Assembly (NCBI RefSeq): GCF_030686865.1
Contig: NZ_JAQYUS010000010.1
Location: 1-64,000 of the forward strand
Direction of reading: 5' to 3'
DNA: 64,000 bases
From: Kaistella sp. SH40-3
Lineage (GTDB): Bacteria > Bacteroidota > Bacteroidia > Flavobacteriales > Weeksellaceae
Below, one piece after another: positions 48,601 through 56,357 of this stretch. Positions within the stretch are counted from its first letter, which is position 1. The number at the start of each line of letters is the position of its first letter. A model generated the notes under the pieces. It was not told the DNA's origin and searched no databases. It saw nothing but the letters and a program-made list of their open reading frames with translations. A program made the translations under genes and the position numbers.

Positions 48601-49371
48601 ATTAAACGTAAAGTTGAAGCAGTGGGAACGCCGTTAAAGGATTGGGACATCAGTATCAATCGTGGTATTCTTACAGGTTATAATGAGGCTTTTATTATTG
48701 ATGGTAAGAAAAGAGAGGAGTTAATCGCCGAAGATCCAAAATCTGCCGAAATTATACGACCGATTTTACGCGGCAGAGACATCAAACGATATTCTTACGA
48801 ATTTGCAAATCTATGGCTCATTAACACCCATAATGGAATAAAAGAAAAGGGGATAAAACCTGTAGATACTAGCGACTTCCCAGCTATTAAAAAACATTTA
48901 GATCAATATTCTACACAACTTCAAAAACGATACGACAAAGGAGATTCTTCATACAATTTAAGAAACTGTGCATATATGGACGATTTTTCTAAACAGAAAA
49001 TCATCTGGAAGAGAGTTGGTTCGTTATTAAAATTCTGTTATGATGAATCAGGAGTTATTACTTTGGATAGTACTTGTTTCGCTACAGGGAAATTTATCAA
49101 ATATTTAATTGCTTTTTTGAATTCATCTATTGGGAACTATTTACTACAAGATTCCCCAAAAACAGGTACGGGCGATTTGCTTGTGAGTGTACAAGCCATA
49201 AATCCGATTGTTGTTCCTATTCCGAAAGAGATATTTGAAAACAAAATAAACCTCTTAATTGATCAATTATTACAAAATTCAGATAAAAAAATTGAAGATT
49301 TAATTAATTCATCTTTTTACGATTTATTTAATTTTTCTCTGGATGAAATTGAATTTATTGAAATTCAATAA
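45628..49371 (+). CDS. type IIG restriction-modification enzyme (Eco57I-like), invertible specificity domain
   Basis: This is a 1247-residue protein. The N-terminal nuclease shows a PD-(D/E)xK pattern (NDLVIHTD then VIIETKQS, residues about 73-97). The methyltransferase core has CDPAVGSGHF near 560 and IGNPPYIQLQKM near 841. The TaqI-like target-recognition domain runs from residue 1044 (RPILRGRDIKRYSYEFA) to the end (DEIEFIEIQ). One protein thus cuts and methylates. The C-terminus overlaps tail-to-tail, by 17 bases, a second recognition domain on the opposite strand, and both begin with the same repeat. An inversion would exchange one for the other in frame. Confidence 0.9.
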   Translation: MSQNLLSPRQSLNKSFLKLKPSRKDIEHFKSNLIGFLDGINEKESEEFQKNLISDFLKKIAFEPNFYINTKGRNDLVIHTDKSHSSPVGVIIETKQSANSAEMMTVNKLNTKSFQELVLYYLRERFTLKNLEVKHLIATNTYEWFIFDAVLFETLFAKNKVLVKKFEDFEAGRLSGTTTDFFYTQIAKPFIDEVAAQIVFTHFNLRDYDKVARNADKKDDNKLISLVKIFSPQHLLKLPFVNDSNTLDKGFYNELLHIIGLTEIKEGGKRLIDRNKSGERNSGSLLEDTVIQLDSLDKVSRAKRIFLQGETYDEKLFNIALELNITWINRILFLKLLEGQLISYHEGDRSYAFLNISKIKHFDDLNTLFFQVLAKKFEDRNSDVYELFKKVPYLNSSLFEPTELEHNTLMLSNLRDEKKIPILGSTVLKDSQGRKRTGEISTLQYVFEFLDAYDFASEGSEEIQEDNKTIINASVLGLIFEKINGYKDGSFYTPGSITMYMSREVLRKSCVDKFNEAKNWECSNFEDLTEDINSYIKDFPTGRKDARKELNQIFNSLRICDPAVGSGHFLVSVLNELISIKHDLNILCDKNFEVLNSYEITVQNDELIIEADKVFFKYNPKNKESQRVQETLFHEKETLIENCLFGVDLNPNSVKICRLRLWIELLKNAYYKTETELETLPNIDINIKNGNSLVSRFALDTDLKSAFKKSKITVDDYKNAVRDYKDAESKEKKRNLEQFLEELKSSFRTEISLNSKEVRSLNVLRAEYFTKYGSEQLFGESLSKAQQKDKKEIEGKITKLEDVLAEIKDNRIYQNAFEWRFEFPEILNSDGDFVGFDVIIGNPPYIQLQKMREDSEILEKRGFETFAKTGDIYSLFYEQGFNVLKKNGLLMYITSNKWMRAAYGESLRKFFAEKTNPLTLIDFSGNQIFDTATVDTNILMFAKQENQLKTKACIIKEKLLINLSVFVSQNSEKSKFSTSDSWVILSEIEQSIKRKVEAVGTPLKDWDISINRGILTGYNEAFIIDGKKREELIAEDPKSAEIIRPILRGRDIKRYSYEFANLWLINTHNGIKEKGIKPVDTSDFPAIKKHLDQYSTQLQKRYDKGDSSYNLRNCAYMDDFSKQKIIWKRVGSLLKFCYDESGVITLDSTCFATGKFIKYLIAFLNSSIGNYLLQDSPKTGTGDLLVSVQAINPIVVPIPKEIFENKINLLIDQLLQNSDKKIEDLINSSFYDLFNFSLDEIEFIEIQ
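48757..48814 (+). repeat. inverted repeat, left copy, inside the specificity domain
   Basis: This 58-base stretch matches the reverse complement of 49936-49993 at 45 positions; the core 48781-48810 matches at 27 of 30. It starts at codon 1044 of the type IIG gene and encodes RPILRGRDIKRYSYEFANLW. Reading register is the same in both copies. A small dyad (ATATTC, TTAC, GAATTT) is centred on a TA dinucleotide at 48796-48797, as in crossover sites of serine invertases. Confidence 0.75.
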
Positions 49372-49993
49372 ACTTAATTTCTTCGCTTGATAGCCCAATA
49401 ATATCTATTACTATTTTATCGATTTGTTCTTCAAAATTTTCGGATTTATTGTTGACTAAATTCACAATATTTTGGCGAGATTTAAAATCAAAGGATGGAA
49501 TTAAAATTTTTTCCAAATACACTTTCTGCATTAAAAAGCCTCCATCATCCAAAATAGAAACATATTGGTAACAGAGATATTTTCCTATTATGGAATTTAG
49601 AATTGCAGTTATAAATTTTATATCCTTACCTGTACCGATGAAACAAGTCTTATCGGTTACAAATTGACCCTTCTCTTCAATGCCAAAACGAGGAAATCGT
49701 TCATTTTTGTTCTTATGTACTCTCATAGTTTCTGCCCAAAGCATTTTCTGTTTAGAAAAATCGTCCCAATAACCTATCGCATCTTGCGTTTCAAACCACT
49801 TGTTATTAGTCTTTTTTCTCGCTCCTTTGTCACCCGTTTGTTTTATTCGATCATAGCCAAATGACAGAAGGTGTTGTTTTACAGCAGGGTAAATTTCAAT
49901 GTCAACTTTTAAACTAGGAAAAGTAGATATTAAATATAAATCTGCAAATTCATAAGAATATCGCTTGATATCGCGACCTCTTAATAATGGTCG
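49355..49993 (-). pseudogene. silent specificity-domain cassette for the type IIG enzyme
   Basis: Minus-strand text begins RPLLRGRDIKRYSYEFADLY and ends EEIKFIEFQ. It parallels the expressed domain throughout (DDFSKQKMLW, DKTCFIGTGKDIKFITAILN, IIGKYLCY) but differs in the variable parts, so it should read another DNA sequence. The frame continues upstream to an ATG at 50074, but that part has no matching features. It has no nuclease or methyltransferase of its own. It is a stored C-terminus, usable only after inversion. Confidence 0.8.
49936..49993 (-). repeat. inverted repeat, right copy, at the head of the silent cassette
   Basis: This is the partner of 48757-48814, in opposite orientation about 1.1 kb away. 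The best-matching core is 49940-49969. Most differences between the copies are silent or conservative, as if selection keeps both the protein and the repeat. Confidence 0.75.
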
Positions 49994-50119
49994 TTTTTTA
50001 TAATCATATTTGGATAAATTACATTTACTCAAATAAGATTTGCAATAAAAAAAGGTCTGATATAAAATCATCAATTTTGGTTTATTTTAAATGCCATTAA
50101 CAATTTAAATTGAACAATT

Positions 50120-50716
50120 ATGATTTATGGTTACATCCGCGTAAGCACAGATAAACAAACATTAGAGAATCAACGCTATGACATCAACCAATTTTGCGAG
50201 CGCAATGTTTTTGTCATTGATAAATGGATTGAAGAAACGATCTCGGGAGCAAAGGATCTTAACGATCGTAAACTCGGTAAACTGCTCAAGAAAATGAAAA
50301 AGGATGATGTTCTCATCTGCTCCGAACTTTCTCGACTTGGCAGAAATCTCCTTATGATTATGGGAATTCTTAATGAATGCATGAATCGGGATATTCAAGT
50401 CTGGACGATAAAAGATAATTACCGATTAGGAAGCGATATTAATTCTAAAGTCCTGGCTTTTGCTTTTGGTCTCTCTGCAGAAATAGAACGCAATCTCATT
50501 TCACAAAGAACCAAAGAGGCTTTGGCCAGAAAAAAAGCAGAAGGTGTTATTCTCGGTCGTCCAAAAGGAAGAAAATCCACGAAAACAAAACTGACTGGAC
50601 AGGAGAAAAAAATAAAAGAACTTCTAGATAAGAATGTTTCTTTTTCTGCCATTGGTAGAATTTTAAATGTCCACAGATTGACGGTTTCCAAATTTGTGAA
50701 GGAAAGGTTGGATTAA
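50120..50716 (+). CDS. serine recombinase/DNA invertase, Mpi family
   Basis: This 198-residue protein has a resolvase/invertase catalytic domain with YIRVSTDKQT (catalytic serine at residue 10), ELSRLGRN and GLSAEIERNLISQRTKEALA, and a C-terminal helix-turn-helix (NVSFSAIGRILNVHRLTVSKFV). Size and text match the master DNA invertase Mpi group of Bacteroides. It starts 127 bases beyond the right inverted repeat, so it is the likely enzyme that flips the specificity cassette. It could also act elsewhere in the genome, as Mpi does. Confidence 0.9.
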   Translation: MIYGYIRVSTDKQTLENQRYDINQFCERNVFVIDKWIEETISGAKDLNDRKLGKLLKKMKKDDVLICSELSRLGRNLLMIMGILNECMNRDIQVWTIKDNYRLGSDINSKVLAFAFGLSAEIERNLISQRTKEALARKKAEGVILGRPKGRKSTKTKLTGQEKKIKELLDKNVSFSAIGRILNVHRLTVSKFVKERLD

Positions 50717-50730
50717 TTATTTTAATTTTA

Positions 50731-51486
50731 ATGGTTATATTTGAGACTGTTAGGAAAGTTAATGTACACATTAGCGAAATCAATACTTACATGAAATTAA
50801 ATACCAACCCAACTTCTAAACAACTTGCCGAAATCAAATCTTGGCTTGTGGAAGAAAAGAAAAATTTTAATGAAGGTTTTTACTGCAATTGGAACATTAT
50901 TGAAAATTCATTTAATGAAAATAAACTGTTTGTTCTCGAATTTGATAAAAAGATTGTTGGATTTATTACCTGGACTAATCATCAGAAAAAATATGTTGAC
51001 ATTGATATTATGGAAATCAATCGAAGTTTTAGAAAGAGAGGCTTTGGAAGGATTTTATATAAAAAAACAGAAGAATTTTTCGCTGAACACAAATATATAG
51101 CGATCAAACTTTTTTGTGCACCAGAAAATTCTGAATCATTTTGGAAAAAAATGGAATTTATAAAGTTTCCTTATAGAGGTTATTCCGAATCAGAACTAAT
51201 TTATTATAAGCCTCTGATAAATGCGAAAGAACTTTCGGTTGGTAAATTTTTAGCAAATAAAATTGAATTGTGGAATGTTGAACCGTACGAATTAAAAGAG
51301 CAAGAACCCAAATGGACTTGGGAGATTTACAATAATAATTATCCGATACTTCAACCATGCAATCCTAATTGGAATTTAAGACTAACTAAAAATGGACAAA
51401 TAGTGAAAGAAGACAAAATAAAATATTTTGACAGTGAGAAAGAAATTGAATTTGGACCATTTTTATATTTAACATTGACGGAATAA
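50731..51486 (+). CDS. GNAT-family acetyltransferase with a C-terminal extension
   Basis: This is a 251-residue protein; the ATG at 50791 ([11 protein letters not shown]) may be the true start, and the upstream one at 50731 lies only 14 bases after the invertase stop. Residues about 60-155 carry the GNAT fold with acetyl-CoA motif [15 protein letters not shown] and the later [15 protein letters not shown]. The last about 90 residues ([20 protein letters not shown] and following) form a separate domain I do not recognise. Position after the invertase and restriction genes suggests a passenger of the defence island, possibly an immunity or toxin-like acetyltransferase; that is inference. Confidence 0.7.
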   Translation: MVIFETVRKVNVHISEINTYMKLNTNPTSKQLAEIKSWLVEEKKNFNEGFYCNWNIIENSFNENKLFVLEFDKKIVGFITWTNHQKKYVDIDIMEINRSFRKRGFGRILYKKTEEFFAEHKYIAIKLFCAPENSESFWKKMEFIKFPYRGYSESELIYYKPLINAKELSVGKFLANKIELWNVEPYELKEQEPKWTWEIYNNNYPILQPCNPNWNLRLTKNGQIVKEDKIKYFDSEKEIEFGPFLYLTLTE

Positions 51487-51509
51487 AAAGAAAACACACT
51501 AAAAATAAA

Positions 51510-51656
51510 ATGTCTTTTCCTACTGATGATGCCGTTTTAAAGTCTGTTTTCCTCGCCTTGAGAGAAGCTACCAAAAAATGGACAATGCCGATCCGGGATT
51601 GGGGAATTGTATTAAATCAATTTATGATTATTTTTGCAGAAAGGCTCAAATTATAA
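51510..51656 (+). pseudogene. IS256-family transposase, C-terminal remnant
   Basis: 48 codons read [20 protein letters not shown] followed by [15 protein letters not shown] and a stop, the highly conserved end of IS256 (mutator-type) transposases. Everything upstream of this end is missing. Confidence 0.8.
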
Positions 51657-51681
51657 AAATTCAAGCCTCAAACTTTTCAAC

Positions 51682-51705
51682 TTACACACTTTACGGGACA
51701 GCGTC
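51682..51705 (-). repeat. IS256-family terminal inverted repeat (right end)
   Basis: The minus-strand sequence GACGCTGTCCCGTAAAGTGT then GTAA matches the terminal repeat style of IS256 elements (GACTGTCCC...AAAGTGTGTAA). It lies 26 bases after the transposase remnant stop. No left partner is present. Bases 51706-51821 show nothing else. Confidence 0.6.
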
Positions 51706-51821
51706 TGTCTTTATCAATTTTTTACTCATATTTTGTTCGCAATCTACTACACATTCTGCAGCGTTACGCAAATGGAATTATACTGTTAAAAATTAAAAAT
51801 CATTAAGTAAAACACACCCAT

Positions 51822-52658
51822 TCAAACACTTAAATACCACTCATTCAAATCCTTAAAGCCCTCATACAAAACCGAACAATCCTCCACATTTTCATATTTG
51901 CCAATTATCATATCTGTCAAACTTTTTCCATTGAAATCGGTATCCAAAAAAAGCACGATTTTACGATAATCCTTTAGTATTTCTTCAACTTTAAAAAACA
52001 TTGCGGTAGAATTTAATATCAGGAAATCAGAATTTGAAATCTGAACATTTGGTAAATTCAGGTAGGTTAAATAATCAAAAAAACCTTCGAAAATGCAAAT
52101 TTCCTTTTTTTCATTTTGGGGATTTTCAATTAAGGTTACATGCTTTTTGCCCAGACATATTTTGGAATATTTATTTCGGATTTCAACTCCTCCGGAATTA
52201 TTAAAAAAACCAATTCCAAAGTAATTCTTTCCGTTCATTTGATAGAGAATTTCTTTAACCAAATATCGCTGCTCATATACTTTTCTTGATTTTAGATATT
52301 GAATTAATGCCAAATGTTCAATTTCTTTTATTTCTTGAATTTGGTAATTTTTGTCAGGATCTATAATGTTTAATTTTAGTGATTGAAATGAAGTATCAAA
52401 CCTTTGCAGATATCTTAATGCGTCAGAAACCGAACATTGATTCAGTCGCTGAACAATTGAAACTACATCGTAACTTTTTCCGGTTCCGAAATCAAACGCT
52501 TTGTTTTTTGCAAAATCAACGCAAAGACTTGGCGTTTTCTCCTCTCTATCAATCGCGAAATAAAAAGCAGTTTTAGAATTTTGTTTGACAGGAAATAGAT
52601 TAAACGATTCTAAAACCCTCCTAATGCTTAGCATTTCTTTGATTTGTTCGCAATTCAT
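51822..52658 (-). CDS. primase-like Toprim protein of the mobile element
   Basis: This 278-residue protein begins with a CHC2-like primase region without the zinc cysteines (TAFYFAIDREEKTPSLCVDF, FDFGTGKSYDVVSIVQRL) and ends with a Toprim fold (CIFEGFFDYL, VLFLDTDFNGKSLTD, KDLNEWYL). It is clearly related to residues 1-310 of the giant protein at 6770-12415; both share GKNYFGIG and GGxEIRN. It lies next to an iteron array and the Rep gene, so it probably primes replication or second-strand synthesis after transfer. Confidence 0.75.
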   Translation of the reverse strand: MNCEQIKEMLSIRRVLESFNLFPVKQNSKTAFYFAIDREEKTPSLCVDFAKNKAFDFGTGKSYDVVSIVQRLNQCSVSDALRYLQRFDTSFQSLKLNIIDPDKNYQIQEIKEIEHLALIQYLKSRKVYEQRYLVKEILYQMNGKNYFGIGFFNNSGGVEIRNKYSKICLGKKHVTLIENPQNEKKEICIFEGFFDYLTYLNLPNVQISNSDFLILNSTAMFFKVEEILKDYRKIVLFLDTDFNGKSLTDMIIGKYENVEDCSVLYEGFKDLNEWYLSV

Positions 52659-52790
52659 TTTTTTCTTTTTTAAAGTAAATTTTTATGATTGAAATGCTTT
52701 TTAGATAAAAAAAACTTTTATTAACTTTTAATTCTCTTTTAATAAATCATTGTATTGCCTTATAGTAAGGAGTTTGCATTATTTTTGAAA

Positions 52791-53064
52791 TGAGTCCAAT
52801 TCCGAAAGTGGCATGAGTCCAATTCCGAAAAAGAGATGAGTTCAATTCCGAATAAAAGACCTTTTTCACATGAGTCCCATTCCGAAAGCATAGATAATTG
52901 TCTATAAACTTATCAACAATATCATTTCTAATCTGCAATGAATGAGTGCAAATCCGAAAAGCGGCCTTCCTACTTTGTAATTTTAACATTTCTTTAACTT
53001 CAGTGAGTCCAATTCCGAAATGCAGATCAGTCCAATTCCGAAATTAAATGAGTTCAATTCCGAA
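52791..53064 (+). repeat. eight iterons (TGAGTCCAATTCCGAA), candidate oriV
   Basis: 16-bp copies start at 52791, 52814, 52837, 52871, 52943, 53004, 53027 and 53049, with three exact copies and the rest one to three changes away (for example TGAGTTCAATTCCGAA, TGAGTGCAAATCCGAA). The commonest step is 22-23 bases. A DnaA-box-like TTATCAACA lies at 52910-52918, and a very AT-rich tract at 52660-52750. The array fills the gap between the Toprim gene and the Rep gene, the last copy touching the rep stop. Together this is a classic iteron-type replication origin. Confidence 0.8.
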
Positions 53065-53065
53065 T

Positions 53066-54163
53066 TCAAATAATGACCGGATAACCGTTCGGAAACAATT
53101 CTCCCATTTTTGTATCTGCATAATTAGCTTTGATAATCTTCTGTAGTTCGTGGAGAAAAGAACGACCTTGATAATCCGTTGATTTTTTTCTTAGCATTCT
53201 AGTTGTCCGTACAAATTCAACGAATGCTTTTTCAATTAAATCTCTATTTTGAGAAATATTTCTGTAATGGTAAAAGAACTGAACCATTTCATCTTCCTGC
53301 AAACCATATCTCTCTTTAAAATAATTCAACCTTCTACTAATTTTTAAATCGACCTTTGAAACCTTTGTAACTTCCCTACTATCTTCCTGGCTGTTGTTGT
53401 ATGGATAAATGGTAATCAAATCTCCTTCGCATTTAAAATTGAAAGACAAACTGTTGTATTTATTTAGATTTAATCTGGCTGGTTTTAAAAATTTGAAACA
53501 AAAATCATTGGCTGTTTTATAATTCAATCCAAATTTTTTATTGAACGTATAAAGTTTTACCGACGTTCCCATTTCAGGTATTTTAGAGAGCCATATTGCA
53601 AAGATGACGTGCTTATTGTTGCGGATATTATAAACCAAGTTGTATAGAACATAATTATATTCAGGAATGACCATTAGTTTTTTTAGCCAATAACTACTTA
53701 TTAGAAATGTAGTATACCCTCTAACATCGTAACTCGGAAGTGAAATCAGCCCACCATAAGTTTTAATTTCCTTTCCTTTTGAGTTTTCAGAATTGTACCA
53801 ACCCATTTTAAATTTTGTAAGAAATTCGTAAGCTGCAACTACTTGTTTGGTAGAGCCACTGGGAGAAATTTTACTGTTTCTAATTTTTATAGAAGCGAAA
53901 ATATTGTTGTCTGTTTGAAATTCCGCCTCAAATAACGAAAGTTGGTGCGGACGATCATCTGGACGAAACTGATTATTCCCAATGATAGAAATAATATTAA
54001 AAATCACGCGAAGGGCGTTGATTGGAATGTCAGCTGCGTCGCTATTTTCAAAAATAAAATCGTCCACGAAATTATTTCCTAATCGAATTTTATCGGGGAC
54101 CTTTTCGCTGCTACATTCAAATTCTTTCCGGATAATTCTCAGATCCTTATTGGGAGTCACCAT
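53066..54163 (-). CDS. replication initiator protein (Rep_3/RepB-like)
   Basis: This 365-residue protein is built from two winged-helix-like halves, as in iteron-binding initiators (residues about 20-180: VTPNKDLRIIRKEF, TKQVVAAYEFLTKFKMGWY; and about 190-290: NNKHVIFAIWLSKIPEMGT, LYTFNKKFGLNYKT). The family call rests on this layout and on the iterons that abut the gene. Unusually the iterons lie downstream of the gene rather than upstream. It should bind them and recruit host replication proteins. Confidence 0.7.
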   Translation of the reverse strand: MVTPNKDLRIIRKEFECSSEKVPDKIRLGNNFVDDFIFENSDAADIPINALRVIFNIISIIGNNQFRPDDRPHQLSLFEAEFQTDNNIFASIKIRNSKISPSGSTKQVVAAYEFLTKFKMGWYNSENSKGKEIKTYGGLISLPSYDVRGYTTFLISSYWLKKLMVIPEYNYVLYNLVYNIRNNKHVIFAIWLSKIPEMGTSVKLYTFNKKFGLNYKTANDFCFKFLKPARLNLNKYNSLSFNFKCEGDLITIYPYNNSQEDSREVTKVSKVDLKISRRLNYFKERYGLQEDEMVQFFYHYRNISQNRDLIEKAFVEFVRTTRMLRKKSTDYQGRSFLHELQKIIKANYADTKMGELFPNGYPVII

Positions 54164-54306
54164 AGTACATGATAATTTAAAACTTATTCCTAATATTTTT
54201 AATGAATTGGATCTATATTAAATACCTCCGCTTACCAACCAACCTTTAAGTCGAATATTCTAACGACACTCTTCTCAAAATTAGCAAGAATGCATTAAAA
54301 TTGATT

Positions 54307-55005
54307 TCAAGTTTTTCCATTATCAATATTGACTCTTGTAATATTTGGAATTTTGGGATTCAATTTTTGATCATCTTGAACATCCTTTTTTAAATATGGT
54401 ATCGCATTTTTCAACGCTGATTTCCAATTGGTGATTGGCCGATCAAAATTATTTTTCCAACCATTATTTACCCAATTCTCGTATTTAATCTTTACTTCAA
54501 AAATTAAATGGTCATTATAACTATCAAGCGACTTTGCATGTTTTAAAAAGTCTTCAAGTGTTGGGATGTCATTGATTCTTTCATTTTGAACTGTGCTTTG
54601 CTTTGCTTTCAGTTCAGGTTGAACTTTATTTGGCGCAGATTCTGTCGAAAGATCCTTGGTCTTTTTAAATGTTAAAGGCTTCAGATCAATTTTCATCTCA
54701 TTAAGAGCGTCATTAAATATTGTAGGATAATCAGTATTTAATTGAAAATCAGATGACACCCCATTTCTAGATTGATAGGAAATAATTTCGAAGTGACGGA
54801 GCTTTTCTTTGCAAACTTTCACCGTCTTTCTTGTCATTTTAAGTTCTCTACTCATTTTACTATCAGAAACACTAAACTTATTATACCCTCTTTCAAATCC
54901 AATTTTCAGCAAATAAAAGTAAACGGCCAACGTTGATAAACCTAATGACCTATTCTCATTAAATTCCCAAATGCGATTTACCAATTCAGTATAATTAAAT
55001 TTCAT
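54307..55005 (-). CDS. winged-helix protein of the replication module
   Basis: This 232-residue protein has an N-terminal winged helix (LGLSTLAVYFYLLKIGFERG, FSVSDSKMSRELKMTRKTVK, LRHFEIISYQSRNG), a disordered linker, and a C-terminal helical piece with NFDRPITNWKSALKNAIPYL, like DnaD or phage replication proteins. A related architecture occurs at 55290-55853. Its start overlaps the DUF3853 gene end by 11 bases. Confidence 0.6.
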   Translation of the reverse strand: MKFNYTELVNRIWEFNENRSLGLSTLAVYFYLLKIGFERGYNKFSVSDSKMSRELKMTRKTVKVCKEKLRHFEIISYQSRNGVSSDFQLNTDYPTIFNDALNEMKIDLKPLTFKKTKDLSTESAPNKVQPELKAKQSTVQNERINDIPTLEDFLKHAKSLDSYNDHLIFEVKIKYENWVNNGWKNNFDRPITNWKSALKNAIPYLKKDVQDDQKLNPKIPNITRVNIDNGKT

Positions 55006-55252
55006 TTTTTCCGAATAACTGTAAGGCTTTATCTTTATCTACAATAATGATATTACCATTCTGTATTATTGCCTCATCTAATATGCCAGATGATTTAATT
55101 TCCGATGCTTTAGACAATGAACAACCCAGCATTTTCGCAATACCCTTCAAGCCATATTCGTATTTCTTCTCTGTATTCACAGTTTTCGCAATTTCCAGAA
55201 ATTCCTCCACTGTTAACATACAGATTGGTGTTTTAGGATCCATACTATTCAT
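54995..55252 (-). CDS. DUF3853-family helix-turn-helix protein
   Basis: This 85-residue protein has LTVEEFLEIAK at the N-terminus and a helix-turn-helix KGIAKMLGCSLSKASEIKSS followed by GILDEAIIQNGNIIIVDKDK. This is the DUF3853 pattern, a small regulator typical of Bacteroidota integrative elements, often near the excision genes. Confidence 0.8.
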   Translation of the reverse strand: MNSMDPKTPICMLTVEEFLEIAKTVNTEKKYEYGLKGIAKMLGCSLSKASEIKSSGILDEAIIQNGNIIIVDKDKALQLFGKNEI

Positions 55253-55289
55253 TTTAGACTACTATTCTTAAATTTGCTGGTTGATCAAT

Positions 55290-55853
55290 TTATTTTGAAT
55301 GACCATGTTGTCTGTTTTTTTTTGCTTTATAAATCCAGTTCCTTGCAGCGGATTGCCAACATTTCATGGGTTTATTATTACTCAGTTTCCAATTCACAGA
55401 TTGATATAAAGAGTAAAACTGATCAGCTTCATTACAATTCACATTTCGTTCTGTAAAGTACAATTCGACTTCAGATCGCGCTGGTATGGAAAATAAGTTC
55501 TCTGCTGTCAGTAGAAATCTTCTGTTCGAAAACGACTGTTTTTTTTCTACATTTCTACTTTCAAAGTCAATAATGTCGATCCAACTTCCTTTGTACGAGT
55601 CGTAACTGGGTAAGTAAATAATAAATCCAGCATCACAAAGCTCTTTAATGCATTTGTGGTAAGTCGCAATTGATTTTATTTTACTTAATTTCATCACTTC
55701 TTCTCGGCTAATCCGAAAAGAATTCTGAAAATGATTTGAACTCCATAATTGGAAAAGAGCAACATACATGCTGATATGAGATGGGTACAGTCGATCATCC
55801 TCCACAACCCGTTCAAAAAACCTGACGATATTTTTAGACCTTTTCATAATCAA
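55290..55853 (-). CDS. second winged-helix protein of the replication module
   Basis: This 187-residue protein has the winged helix ISMYVALFQLWSSNHFQNSF, ISREEVMKLSKIKSIATYHK and IKELCDAGFIIYLPSYD, then a C-terminal segment with NNKPMKCWQSAARNWIYKAK. The order and the final WxSAxxNWI motif parallel the protein at 54307-55005, so the two appear to be divergent paralogues. Possibly a replication or copy-control factor. Confidence 0.55.
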   Translation of the reverse strand: MIMKRSKNIVRFFERVVEDDRLYPSHISMYVALFQLWSSNHFQNSFRISREEVMKLSKIKSIATYHKCIKELCDAGFIIYLPSYDSYKGSWIDIIDFESRNVEKKQSFSNRRFLLTAENLFSIPARSEVELYFTERNVNCNEADQFYSLYQSVNWKLSNNKPMKCWQSAARNWIYKAKKNRQHGHSK

Positions 55854-55863
55854 TCAATGACTA

Positions 55864-56127
55864 TTAATGTTTGAAACTCGTAAGTAATTTCTCGATATCC
55901 TTTTTATTGTAAAATAGTGACCCTCCAATTTTACTGTAGGGTAAAGTTCCATTAATTCTCAGGTTTTGTAGGGTTCCGGAAGAAATATTTAAGAGTTTTC
56001 TAACCTCCGAGGTTCTAAGCCACAATTTTTCTTCTGTGTTCTTCCCTTGAAGTAAGTTTTCAATACTTTCGAGCAGTTCCACTTTAAACTGTTGAAGATC
56101 TTCTTTGGTTATAATCGCTATTGCCAT
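55864..56127 (-). CDS. excisionase-like helix-turn-helix protein
   Basis: This 87-residue protein has a MerR/excisionase-type domain LWLRTSEVRKLLNISSGTLQ, then LRINGTLPYSKIGGSLFYNK and KDIEKLL. Such proteins bend DNA at element ends and steer excision in Bacteroidota integrative elements. No matching integrase is in the window. Confidence 0.75.
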   Translation of the reverse strand: MAIAIITKEDLQQFKVELLESIENLLQGKNTEEKLWLRTSEVRKLLNISSGTLQNLRINGTLPYSKIGGSLFYNKKDIEKLLTSFKH

Positions 56128-56357
56128 AATTTGAAAATTATTTTATAGGACAAATTTTGGTAATATTGATGGATTAAATCCCCAAGGTGTACCCAAGTTG
56201 GGTATTGATATTTTAAAAAATGCTGAATTAAAAGGAATTACTGCAGATCATTTTCTTTAAACATCAGAAATTTCCAACAAAAATCAATAAAATATTTTCC
56301 GAAGACATTAAGTTTATTGAGTTGCTACAAGGTGGCTGTTAAAATCAGAAAAACTGC
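56128..56357. other. intergenic stretch with a coding-like scrap
   Basis: On the plus strand bases about 56154-56260 read NFGNIDGLNPQGVPKLGIDI then LKNAELKGITADHFL and a stop, and a shifted frame continues to 56339 (KINKIFSEDIKFIELLQGG). No start codon or known family is seen. It may be the decayed end of a gene. Confidence 0.25.

Noticed and set aside
49997..50074. Upstream part of the minus-strand frame before the silent specificity cassette
   Set aside because: No similarity to the expressed gene and no sign of independent expression; the cassette starts at the repeat.
52791..53064. CRISPR array from the repeated TCCAATTCCGAA units
   Set aside because: The repeats are only 16 bases, the gaps are unequal and as short as 6-7 bases, and no cas gene is near; they fit replication iterons.
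56154..56339. Gene on the plus strand between the excisionase-like gene and rteC
   Set aside because: No start codon, a frameshift in the middle and no recognisable family; listed only as a coding-like scrap.
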